This document shows positions 1 to 8,077 of a DNA stretch of 64,000 nucleotides, piece after piece. The stretch is taken from contig NZ_CAMUES010000008.1 in the NCBI RefSeq assembly GCF_947087965.1, positions 1 through 64,000 on the forward strand. The letters run 5' to 3'. The notes under the pieces are model-generated. The model ran no database searches, was not told the origin of the DNA, and worked only from the letters and a program-made list of their open reading frames with translations. Positions within the stretch are counted from its first letter, which is position 1, and each line of letters starts with the position of its first letter. The position numbers and the translations under genes were made by a program. Source of the DNA: an uncultured Mobiluncus sp. Lineage in GTDB: Bacteria; Actinomycetota; Actinomycetes; Actinomycetales; Actinomycetaceae.

Positions 1-253
1 CTTCAAATTCATCTTCAAAAAAACCCTTCTTCTGGGTAATAAAGGGTGGAATTTTGGTCAGATGGATTGAAAAGCGCCGCCGGGGTGTGTTGAAAAACCG
101 CGCAGATTCAACGATTGAGGGGCTGTGTGGCGGCGGCCGTTTTTAATTCTAGTCGAGGTTGGTTGGGCGTTAGAAAGGTCTGGGAGCAGCTTCGCGAGGG
201 ATGTGGCCGGGACTTAAACGCGGGCATTGACCATCAGGTATGTGCCTAAAGGT

Positions 254-303
254 GGAGAATAGCCGGGTAGCTGCCATTATTGGCAGCTACCCGGCTATTC
301 TCC
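254..303. repeat. Long perfect palindrome, copy 1
   Basis: Two perfect 23-base inverted arms (GGAGAATAGCCGGGTAGCTG... and its complement) surround a TTAT loop. A nearly identical copy lies at 1830-1883, and the preceding bases TGTGCCTAAA are shared too, so the repeated unit is about 64 bases. No T-run follows the stem on either strand, so a simple terminator is not the obvious reading. It lies just downstream of the minus-strand ORF at 320-580. Confidence 0.9.
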
Positions 304-319
304 CCGGATAATCCCAGCT

Positions 320-580
320 TCAAACCGTGAGGTACTGGAAATGGATATTCTGCGGGGGATTTTTCGGCATTCTTTCTAAAACTTGGTGCTTCGAGACGGT
401 TTGTCCCCGCGGACCGATATGACTGGTAAAAATTGTGGCGTATTCCCAAAGGCTGTCGTACTGTGCCGCCGCGGACCAGTAGGGTTGGAATCGAGAATTC
501 CAGCCGTGATACCCCAACGTCCAAAATAATACCTGTGCAGTTTTGACTTGAACCGCCGCATACACCCACGATGTCGGCAC
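320..580 (-). CDS. Possible hypothetical or broken gene
   Basis: This is an 86-codon open frame starting with GTG and ending 17 bases before the palindrome at 254-303. I recognise no family. The predicted peptide is rich in Trp, Tyr and Phe and has a plausible amino acid make-up (for example YDSLWEYATIF). A stop lies in frame just upstream of the GTG, but another frame upstream (to about 750) also reads like protein. The two could be halves of one gene broken by a frameshift near 570-580, next to a 25-base tandem repeat. It could also be chance. No convincing ribosome binding site is seen. Confidence 0.25.
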   Translation of the reverse strand: MPTSWVYAAVQVKTAQVLFWTLGYHGWNSRFQPYWSAAAQYDSLWEYATIFTSHIGPRGQTVSKHQVLERMPKNPPQNIHFQYLTV

Positions 581-675
581 TTCTCAGCGTCTCGCGTCCC
601 GGGCACTCCAGCAACTTAGCGAAATCCCAGCTAACTTTAACGGACACCCGGTATTCCAGCACGACCACTCCCCGC

Positions 676-745
676 GCCGACTCAAGCCCCCGACTCCCTC
701 GCCGACTCAAGCCCCCGACTCCCTCGCCGACTCCAGCCCCGACCC
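676..745. repeat. 25-bp tandem repeat in Pro/Thr-coding-like tract
   Basis: The unit GCCGACTCAAGCCCCCGACT plus CCCTC occurs at 676-700 and 701-725, with a decayed third copy from 726. The flanking DNA to about 840 continues with looser ACTCC/CCGAC repeats. The unit length is not a multiple of three, so a change in copy number would shift any reading frame through it. The rest of 581-922 holds no gene I can support. Confidence 0.85.
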
Positions 746-922
746 CCGTGTCCACTCCCGCGCCTACTCGAGCGCCGATTCCAGCATCGATTCCAGAGCT
801 GACTCCATTGCCAACTCCATAACTGACTCAAACCCCACTCCCAGTTCCTTTGCAGCATCAACCCAGTTGCAAACTGTATTCCAACCCTTCGGCACATTCA
901 CCTGCCAATCGCCGGGATGCCC

Positions 923-1738
923 TTAAACCTTGGGTGAAACGCGGTGTCGGCGCCTTTGCAAAATAGCGCTCAGCCTCTGTTTTGTACGCTCCCATTCGTG
1001 CCAAATCTGTTGGTAACTCAGCCTGGTAGTCAGATATCCGGCGGCGGTGTTCGACAAATCCCGCTCGCGGTCAACCTCAAATGCGTTGGGTCTGTCGTGA
1101 AACTCCCTCCCGTCGCATTCCACTATCCACGAGTTGCCGACCAGCAAGTCTACCCATCCGGGCGCGGTCCGGTTCTGGGTATGCACGCTGACCCCGCGGC
1201 GCTGGAAAAATAACCTGACCCGAGTTTCGCTGCCAGACTGCGCCCCGCGGTCGAGGAACCGGTAGGTTGCAATCTTGTCCTTTTGCACTCCCGATGCCAG
1301 ATGTTTTGCCTGGTCGTAGCCAATATGTCCCAGCTGCAGCGCCGATTCCAGCACAATCAGTCCCGTTTCAGCATCGTGATAGCGCATGGCTTGGTACAGG
1401 CAGTCCTCCAAGTCAAACATGGGGGAGTGCGGGTGGGTAGCGCAGCGGTGGAATTCGGTGAATTCAGCGGCGGGCACGGCGACTTTGTTTGACAAAACTA
1501 CGTGTGTTTTGGCTTGGTAGGGAACCCAAAGACCATACTTTGCGCACCCGGACAGGCACCCCAGCCTGCCCCCGAGTTCCAGGGCACGGACGACATCCGG
1601 GTCTGCATCCGCCCCGGTATACCAGCCGCGCATAATCCGCTGCAGTTTTCCGGCCTTAACCAAAGCCTTAATTTGTCGCTTCGTGTACCCCGTGAGCAGC
1701 TGTTTTGCCGTGTAAACCCCATAGTTTTTCGTTTTCAT
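923..1738 (-). CDS. AbiEi-like HTH plus DUF559 nuclease-like protein
   Basis: This 271-residue protein has two parts. The N-terminal 60-70 residues (YTAKQLLTGYTKRQIKALVK, then RGWYTG) look like the winged-helix domain of AbiEi-family antitoxins. The C-terminal half looks like DUF559, a Vsr-related PD-(D/E)XK fold, with SETRVRLFFQRRGV, then GWVDLLVG and IVECDGREFH supplying candidate acidic and active-site residues. Such fusions are common in Actinobacteria and their cellular job is mostly untested; no cognate AbiEii toxin gene is adjacent. I chose the ATG at 1738 because AAGGTGGGG precedes it; an upstream TTG at 1774 lacks a binding site. The gene sits between two copies of a long palindrome (254-303 and 1830-1883), which may mark a mobile cassette. 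Family calls are from motif reading only. Confidence 0.75.
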   Translation of the reverse strand: MKTKNYGVYTAKQLLTGYTKRQIKALVKAGKLQRIMRGWYTGADADPDVVRALELGGRLGCLSGCAKYGLWVPYQAKTHVVLSNKVAVPAAEFTEFHRCATHPHSPMFDLEDCLYQAMRYHDAETGLIVLESALQLGHIGYDQAKHLASGVQKDKIATYRFLDRGAQSGSETRVRLFFQRRGVSVHTQNRTAPGWVDLLVGNSWIVECDGREFHDRPNAFEVDRERDLSNTAAGYLTTRLSYQQIWHEWERTKQRLSAILQRRRHRVSPKV

Positions 1739-1829
1739 GACCCCACCTTGCGGCATGGCCGAGAACAAAATCAACGCCGATTCAGATTACCTGTGGAAAA
1801 CCCAGTTTTCCACAACCCTGTGCCTAAAA

Positions 1830-1883
1830 GGGGAGAATAGCCGGGTAGCTGCCATTATTGGCAGCTACCCGGCTATTCTCCCC
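1830..1883. repeat. Long perfect palindrome, copy 2
   Basis: Inverted arms of 25 bases surround a TTAT loop. The core is identical to copy 1 at 254-303, and the leading TGTGCCTAAA is also shared; only about two bases differ across the common 64. It lies upstream of the DUF559-type gene, about 1.58 kb from copy 1. The short spacer before it (1790-1815) carries a separate inverted pair, TGTGGAAAAC and GTTTTCCACA. Confidence 0.9.
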
Positions 1884-2020
1884 CTATAAATCCAATGAAA
1901 AATTTACCTTGGCAAAATACTTGGCAATTCCCACCTCGTTTTCCTGTCCTTCCCTAAAACCCCAGGCCGATGCCGCCCATCCCGCGGATCACCGGCTTGG
2001 AAACCCCGTTTCCCGCGCGG

Positions 2021-2026
2021 TAGCTT
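2021..2026 (+). promoter_or_regulatory. Candidate -10 for leaderless gene at 2033
   Basis: TAGCTT ends six bases before the GTG start at 2033. The same TANNNT-N6 arrangement precedes many starts in this window. No clear -35 is visible, and GGAAAA just before the GTG could instead be a weak ribosome binding site. Confidence 0.35.
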
Positions 2027-2032
2027 GGAAAA

Positions 2033-2866
2033 GTGAGGCGGAAACAAAAGATTGCACTGGCATTAGTGCTGGTGACCCCCATTTTTGGGGTCACCACGGC
2101 CGAGGCGCTCACCGGGGATTTCAGCGGGGTCGGAAATATTATCAGCGGGATTCTCACCTCGACCAGCTCTGCCAGCTCCGATACCGACTCGAGCGCCACA
2201 GACACCGGTTCTTCCGGCCAAACCAGCGCCACCAGTTCTCACAGCTCATCGTCTTCTTACGGCTCGAACTCATACGTTTATTCGCCCCCGAAGCCCACCT
2301 ACAACATTGTCGACATGGAAACCAAGTATGACTCGGAACTCGACACGTTGACGGTGACGGATCCGAAAACAAAAAAAGTCGTGGATACGATTTACTTACA
2401 AGATCTGAGCTTCATGGGCAATGCCACCGCAGCCATCGACCAAGAAGCCCTGACCGAATCAATCCAGGAAAAAATCGAGCCTCCCACGCCGGCGATGGAA
2501 CCGCCTTCGGCCAACGTAGCTGTGGGCAAGGATGTCTACGCCCATGTCGAGGTCGACACCCAACATTTCCAGGAAAACGTGGCTGGCCAGGATGTCAATA
2601 TCTCAGTTGAACCTGCGAGCTTCGAGTGGGATTGGGGCGATGGCGAAACCACAGATTCCGGCGCGGACGCGGGAGCGCCCTGGCCGGACGGCACGGTCAC
2701 CCACAAATATCAACATGTCGGCCGCTATGCAATCACCTGCCGGATTCACTGGCGGGGCACCTGGGCTATTGGGAAAGGCGCGCCTCAGGAAATTCCCGGC
2801 GACATCGTCACCGAAAGTACCTCCCCAGAGTTCTTTGTGAAATACCTGGTTTCCTACCTTTCCTAA
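2033..2866 (+). CDS. Secreted PKD-domain protein
   Basis: This 277-residue protein begins with a signal peptide (MRRKQKIALALVLVTPIFGV, likely cut after an Ala near residue 25). A Ser/Thr-rich stretch at about residues 42-80 looks like a flexible spacer outside the membrane. After a middle region of unknown fold, residues about 200-255 contain WDWGDGETT, then VTHKYQHVGRYAITCRI, the characteristic core of PKD (polycystic kidney disease-type) beta-sandwich domains found in surface and secreted proteins. There is no LPXTG motif or C-terminal membrane anchor, so it is probably secreted or held by other contacts. The start is GTG. Its ligand or partner is unknown. It stands alone, with 174 bases separating it from the next gene. 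Confidence 0.7.
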   Translation: MRRKQKIALALVLVTPIFGVTTAEALTGDFSGVGNIISGILTSTSSASSDTDSSATDTGSSGQTSATSSHSSSSSYGSNSYVYSPPKPTYNIVDMETKYDSELDTLTVTDPKTKKVVDTIYLQDLSFMGNATAAIDQEALTESIQEKIEPPTPAMEPPSANVAVGKDVYAHVEVDTQHFQENVAGQDVNISVEPASFEWDWGDGETTDSGADAGAPWPDGTVTHKYQHVGRYAITCRIHWRGTWAIGKGAPQEIPGDIVTESTSPEFFVKYLVSYLS

Positions 2867-3040
2867 ATCCCAATCCGCGCCAACCCTGGCATTCCAAACA
2901 ATTCCGGGGGTCACGGCCAACAACCTCTCACTCTGAGTCCCCGCGCGGGCAAAGAGATGTTACTAAAATCGGGGTAGGATTCGAATCACTGGGCTACGGC
3001 CACGCAATCCCTAAATCACCCCATCGGAGAGGAATCTGTA

Positions 3041-6000
3041 ATGGTAGACCAGCCGAAGTATCCCGGCAAAGTGGAAGTTATCAACGGCAACGGCGCGGTT
3101 GCCCGCGTAATGAACATGGTGTGTGGAGGGGTCATCGGCTATCCCATCACGCCTTCGACAGAAATCTCGGAGACCTTCGAAGCCGCGGTGGCGGCAGGTC
3201 AAAAGAACGTGTGGGGCCAGCACCCCTTCTTCTTTGAGCCAGAGGGTGAGCATTCCGCCCAGTCCGGGGCCATGGGCGCGGCTCTGACCGGCGGCAAGTT
3301 CATCTCGAACGCCTCTAGCTCGCAAGGCATCCTCTACGGCTTGGAGTCCCACTATGTCACTGTCGGCAAGCGCATCGGCGGTTTCGTGCTGCAGGTCGCG
3401 GCGCGCGTGGTGTCTCGCCACTCGCTGAACGTGATGGGTGGCCACGACGATGTATATGCCCTGCTCCCAGCCGGTTACACGGTCCTGTTTGGGGCAAACC
3501 CGGAGGAAGCGGCGAACCTGGCGCTGATTTCTTACCGCGCCTCGTCGCTGTCATTGATTCCGGTGGCAAACTGCATGGACGGTTTCGCGACTTCCCACAT
3601 GATGAGCGAAGCGCGCCTGCCGGAAGCCGCGCTGGTCAAGGAATACTTGGGCGACCCCAAGGGTTACATTCCCTGTCCCACCGCCGCTCAGGAAATTTTG
3701 TTTGGTGCCAAAGGCCGGGTTTTCCAGTTTGGTCAGTTCCTGGAGAGCAAAAGGCCGGTGCTGGCGCCCGCCTCCCTCGAGGCGCTGCGGTCGTTCCTGA
3801 ACTGCGCCGATAACGCCGAAGCTATCGAAAATGACTGCTGCGGCGAGCTGTTTGACCGGGAAATCGCGGGGCATCTGCCCGCGGCGGAAGTCGCCAAGTG
3901 GCGCCGCCAGTGGGTCAACGCTCCGGCGCGAGGCACCCGCAAACTTATCCCCTCCCTGGTGGATGTGGACAATCCGGGCTTGACCGGACCGGTGCAAAAC
4001 CAGCCGGATTTCCAAGCCGGGGTGGCTGACCACCGCACCCACTTTGTCGCGGATGTGCCGCGCTTGGTGCGTCAGGCGATGGACGAATATAACGCCCTGA
4101 CCGGTAGCGATTACGCCCCGGTGAAAACCTTTAACTGCGAGGACGCCGACTTCATCATGGTCGGTGTCGGCTCGATTTGTGAGGACGTGCGCGCCGTGCT
4201 GCCGTACTTGCGTCAGCGGGGTCTCAAGGTCGGTCTGGTCCAGATTGTCATGTTGCAGCCGTTCCCGGAGGCCGAGTTGGTGGCGGCTCTCAAGGGCGCG
4301 AAAGCCGTGACGGTGCTGGAGCGTTCCGACCAGGCGGCCTTGACCAAGTTCGTTAACGGCGCCCTGGTGAAAGCCGGGCAAAACGCGGGAGCTGCCAAAC
4401 GTGACATGCCTGCGCGCTACCCGGATATTGCGGCGGTAGAGACTGGGGAAATGCCCCAGCTGTCCACCGGATTCTTTGGCTTGGGCGGCCACGACGTCCA
4501 GCCGCGCCACCTCATCGCCACGTTCAAAGCGATGCAGGCCGGCGACCTCGCTCCCGAGTTCTATATCGGCTCGACGTTCTTTGCCGATGACGCGACCGGG
4601 GAACAAAAAGCGATGCAGGATCGGCTGCGCGAAGCCTACCCGGAAACCGCCAAAATGGCCCTTCACCTGGAAGAAAACCCGAAAGACCTGCTGCCCAAGG
4701 AAGCGATGCGGATTCGGTTCCACTCTGTCGGGGGCTACGGCACGATTGCGACCGGCAAACTGCTGGCCGACATTTTGGCTGAAATGCTGCACTTGCACAG
4801 CAAAGCCGCCCCGAAGTACGGTTCGGAAAAATCGGGGGCGGCCACGAACTACTACATCACGTTGAGCCCGGAAACCATCAGGATTACGAACGCCGAGCTA
4901 GAGGACGTAGAGATTGTGGTCAGCCCGGATCATATGGTGTTTGCCCACACGAACCCGCTGAAGGGCTTGGCCGAGGGCGGGACGTTTATCTTGCAGTCCG
5001 ACAAAACTCCCGCCGAGCTGTGGGCGAGCCTGCCGCGCCGGGCGAAACAAATCATTCGGGATCGGCATATTAACCTGTTTATTCTCGATGCGTTTGGGGT
5101 CGCGCTGAAGCACGCCCCCAATCCGGGCTTGCAAACCCGCATGATGGGCGTGGCCTTTATCGGGGCCATCGCCACCAAGGTCGACCGGATTGCTTCCGGG
5201 GCCAGCGAAGCGGATATGTTGGCCAAGATTCGCGAACAGATTGAGCACAAGTTCGGGGCGAAAGGCCCGGCGATTGTGGAAGCGAATATGGCGGTGGTCA
5301 AGGACGGGGCGGCCGCCACGCAAAAGGTCGAGTGGGAACAGCTCGACGCCGACCCGGGCGCGTCTGGTGGTGTGTCGGGCGAATCCTCCCAGTCCCGCCC
5401 AGTTTTGGACGCCTCCCTATCAGCCACGATGTGCCAGCGCGGCGCTACCGGCTGCGCGCTGACTGCTGGGCTGTTTGATCGGGATTATTTCCGGCGGGTC
5501 GTGGCGGAACCCTTTGCTCAGGGCACCATCAGCGAAGCCCCGGTTTACCCCGGCACTGGCTACTTCCTGCCCCCGGCGTCCTCAGCGGAAAAGGATAAGG
5601 GTCTGTTCCGCCGGACCATTCCGGTGTTCGACGCGAGCCTGTGTACCGGCTGTATGGAATGCACCTTGGCCTGCCCGGATGGGGCGATTCCAAACACGGT
5701 GTTTGGCATCGACACCTTGCTGCAGACGGCGATAGATCAGTCGGGCGAGGCCGGTGCCTCCCTAAAGTCGCAGGTGGATGACATTGCCGGGGCGATGCGC
5801 CAGGCACTGCTGGACACGAAGGCGCGTCCGGAAATCGCTGACGTCTTTACCGAGGCTGCGACCTCGCAAAACGCCGACCCCGCGGCGGTGGCGGCGGTGG
5901 CCGACACCTTGCGGACTTTCCCGGTGGCGCGCACCCGACCGTTCTTTGACTCCACCGAAAAACGCCAACCCGGAGCGGGAGTGCTGTTCAGCGCGACGGT

Positions 6001-8059
6001 TGACCCGTGGAAGTGTACCGGCTGTTTGGAATGCGTGGCGGTGTGCGGCCCGAACGCCCTGATTGGCACGGACCAGGACGACGAGGTACTGGCCACGACC
6101 CAGCAGCGGTTTGCGTTCTTGACGAAACTGCCGAATTCTCCCGCTGAATTCAGCGACCCGAACGGCGGGCCCAGCCTGGATATGAAACGGATTTTCCTGA
6201 ATCGCGACAACTATTACGCGACCATCGGCGGGCACGGGGCGTGCCGCGGGTGTGGCGAAGTCACGGCTGTGCGCCAAACTATGGCTTTGGCCAACGACAT
6301 CAATAACGGCCGGGTTTCGCGCCACCGCCAGGAACTCGAGGAGTTAGTGGCGGCCCTGGAGGAAAAGCGCCAAACCGTGACCGATGCTGAGCTTAGCGCC
6401 CTGATTGACCAGGTGCGCGAGCGTTTGGAGCAGCGTCTGTACCGTTACGAAGGGCCGGCAGGAGGGCGGGGCCCGGCGGCCGCGGTGGTCGCGAACTCGA
6501 CCGGGTGTTCCTCGGTTTATGCCTCGACTGCACCGTTTAACCCCTACCAGCAGCCGTGGGTCAACGGCCTGTTCCAAGACGCGCAGCCCCTGGCGAAAGG
6601 CATTTACGAGGGTCTGGCGGCCGATTTGTCGATGGATGTTTTGGCGCTGCGGCAAGCCCGGGCCATCCTCGCTGGTGCGACCGGTGCGGCCATTCCATCC
6701 GATGCTCCGGAATGGAAACAGTTCACGGACGAGGAACTCGCGTTGATGCCCGCGGTCATGTCCATCGGCGGCGACGGCGCGTCCTATGACATCGGCTTCG
6801 GGGCGATGAGCCGTATCCTGGCGTCCGGCACCCCGATTAAGATGCTGGTGTTGAACACGGGAGCCTACTCCAACACGGGCGGCCAGGCCTCCACGGCCTC
6901 CCTGGAAGGCCAGGACGCTGACCTGTCCCGCTACGGCAAATACTTGAAAGGCAAGTCTGAGCAGCGCAAAGAGCTGGGCCTGTTGGCGGCCATGCACCCC
7001 AACGTCCTGGTGGTGTCCACCTCCACGGCTTACCAGGGACACTTCCTTAAGAACGTGTCGCGCGCCCTAGCCCAGGTCGACTACCCGGCGCTGATAGACG
7101 TGTACACGCCCTGCCAGCCCGAACACGGTATCGGGGACGACATGGCTAGTGAACACAGCCGCTTGGCGGTGAAATCGCGTATCAGCCCGCTGTTTGTCCA
7201 CGAACCGGCCCACGCCGAGTTCAGCGACCGCTTCATCATTGACGGTAACCCGGATGTGAAAAAGCTGTGGTCACGCTACAAACTCAGCTACCATGACGCG
7301 GACGGCAAAGCCCAGCTGATGGACCTGCCCTACACGCCAGCGGACTTCGCCTACTCTGAGCTGCGGTTTAAGAAACACTTCCAGCCGCTGCCGGATAACG
7401 CCGAAAACCCGACGACCGTAGCGGATTATGTAGAGATGGACCCGGCCACTCGTGAAACCGCTACTCCATTTATCTATACGACCGGCGCGGACGGAGGCTT
7501 GGCAAAAATCCAAGTGTCGCCCTCCATCGTGAAACTGACCGAGCAATGCCGCGAACACTGGACTTTCCTGCAATACCTGGCCGGACAAGACCTAGCCGAG
7601 GCCCGCAAGGCGCACGCCGACCTGGAAAAGGAGCTGACCGAAGCTCGTGACGCCGCCGCGAAGTCGCAGGAAGAAACCATTGAACTCATCGCAAAAGCGA
7701 TGGCAGAAGTCGCCGCGACCGGCACCACCACGACGCCGCTACCGTTCTTGGGCGGATTCGGCGGGGGAGCCAGCACGGCTGGGGGCGCCTCCGGAGCAGC
7801 CGCGTCCGACGCCGCCCCGGCAGACTCGGGAGCGCCCTTTCGCTACGAGCTTGCGAAAATAGCCCAGTGCACGGACTGCAAGACCTGCTACCAGGAGATT
7901 CCCGAATACTTCGAGGCGTCCACGGAAATCATTGACGGCAAGCCCACCCCGGTGGCGCGGCTCATTCCCGGCTCGCTGGAAAGCGTGGAAGTGACCGACG
8001 AACTGCGCGCCCGGGTCGCGAAAGTTGTCGCGAACTGTGACGCGGAAATCATCTTGTGA
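3041..8059 (+). CDS. nifJ: Giant pyruvate:ferredoxin oxidoreductase
   Basis: This 1672-residue NifJ-type pyruvate:ferredoxin oxidoreductase converts pyruvate and CoA to acetyl-CoA and CO2. The N-terminal pyruvate-binding domain (GYPITPSTEISE near residue 33) is followed by the gamma-type and EKR regions (YGSEKSGAATNYY). Two [4Fe-4S] motifs come next, CTGCMECTLACP at about 868 and CTGCLECVAVCGP at about 992. The thiamine diphosphate domain has GHGACRGCGE at about 1064, then GGDGASYDIGFGA. Typical NifJ is about 1175-1200 residues. Here the spacer between the clusters is enlarged (about 110 residues), and a C-terminal extension adds a charged helical segment, a Gly/Ala linker and a ferredoxin-like motif (C1610, C1613, C1616, with a Cys near the end). 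A clear GAGAGGAAT site precedes the ATG. The gene ends in TTG TGA, 18 bases before the flavoprotein at 8078, so the two probably form one operon and one complex. Confidence 0.9.
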   Translation: MVDQPKYPGKVEVINGNGAVARVMNMVCGGVIGYPITPSTEISETFEAAVAAGQKNVWGQHPFFFEPEGEHSAQSGAMGAALTGGKFISNASSSQGILYGLESHYVTVGKRIGGFVLQVAARVVSRHSLNVMGGHDDVYALLPAGYTVLFGANPEEAANLALISYRASSLSLIPVANCMDGFATSHMMSEARLPEAALVKEYLGDPKGYIPCPTAAQEILFGAKGRVFQFGQFLESKRPVLAPASLEALRSFLNCADNAEAIENDCCGELFDREIAGHLPAAEVAKWRRQWVNAPARGTRKLIPSLVDVDNPGLTGPVQNQPDFQAGVADHRTHFVADVPRLVRQAMDEYNALTGSDYAPVKTFNCEDADFIMVGVGSICEDVRAVLPYLRQRGLKVGLVQIVMLQPFPEAELVAALKGAKAVTVLERSDQAALTKFVNGALVKAGQNAGAAKRDMPARYPDIAAVETGEMPQLSTGFFGLGGHDVQPRHLIATFKAMQAGDLAPEFYIGSTFFADDATGEQKAMQDRLREAYPETAKMALHLEENPKDLLPKEAMRIRFHSVGGYGTIATGKLLADILAEMLHLHSKAAPKYGSEKSGAATNYYITLSPETIRITNAELEDVEIVVSPDHMVFAHTNPLKGLAEGGTFILQSDKTPAELWASLPRRAKQIIRDRHINLFILDAFGVALKHAPNPGLQTRMMGVAFIGAIATKVDRIASGASEADMLAKIREQIEHKFGAKGPAIVEANMAVVKDGAAATQKVEWEQLDADPGASGGVSGESSQSRPVLDASLSATMCQRGATGCALTAGLFDRDYFRRVVAEPFAQGTISEAPVYPGTGYFLPPASSAEKDKGLFRRTIPVFDASLCTGCMECTLACPDGAIPNTVFGIDTLLQTAIDQSGEAGASLKSQVDDIAGAMRQALLDTKARPEIADVFTEAATSQNADPAAVAAVADTLRTFPVARTRPFFDSTEKRQPGAGVLFSATVDPWKCTGCLECVAVCGPNALIGTDQDDEVLATTQQRFAFLTKLPNSPAEFSDPNGGPSLDMKRIFLNRDNYYATIGGHGACRGCGEVTAVRQTMALANDINNGRVSRHRQELEELVAALEEKRQTVTDAELSALIDQVRERLEQRLYRYEGPAGGRGPAAAVVANSTGCSSVYASTAPFNPYQQPWVNGLFQDAQPLAKGIYEGLAADLSMDVLALRQARAILAGATGAAIPSDAPEWKQFTDEELALMPAVMSIGGDGASYDIGFGAMSRILASGTPIKMLVLNTGAYSNTGGQASTASLEGQDADLSRYGKYLKGKSEQRKELGLLAAMHPNVLVVSTSTAYQGHFLKNVSRALAQVDYPALIDVYTPCQPEHGIGDDMASEHSRLAVKSRISPLFVHEPAHAEFSDRFIIDGNPDVKKLWSRYKLSYHDADGKAQLMDLPYTPADFAYSELRFKKHFQPLPDNAENPTTVADYVEMDPATRETATPFIYTTGADGGLAKIQVSPSIVKLTEQCREHWTFLQYLAGQDLAEARKAHADLEKELTEARDAAAKSQEETIELIAKAMAEVAATGTTTTPLPFLGGFGGGASTAGGASGAAASDAAPADSGAPFRYELAKIAQCTDCKTCYQEIPEYFEASTEIIDGKPTPVARLIPGSLESVEVTDELRARVAKVVANCDAEIIL

Positions 8060-8077
8060 CCGGGGAGGGGGAAAACG

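Noticed and set aside
254..303. Ordinary intrinsic terminator
   Set aside because: The stem is strong, but no T-run follows on either strand and an almost identical unit lies upstream of a gene at 1830-1883, so a repeat element fits better.
571..822. 83-codon plus-strand Pro/Thr-rich ORF
   Set aside because: The peptide comes from a 25-bp tandem repeat and its decayed flanks; there is no ribosome binding site, signal peptide or domain.
3041..3400. NifJ role in nitrogen fixation
   Set aside because: The family name comes from nitrogenase electron supply, but no nif gene is present and the context is fermentative pyruvate oxidation.
3551..4798. 415-codon minus-strand open frame opposite nifJ
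   Set aside because: It is the shadow of strongly coding nifJ DNA in GC-rich sequence; its peptide is Arg/His/Gln-rich with no family motifs.
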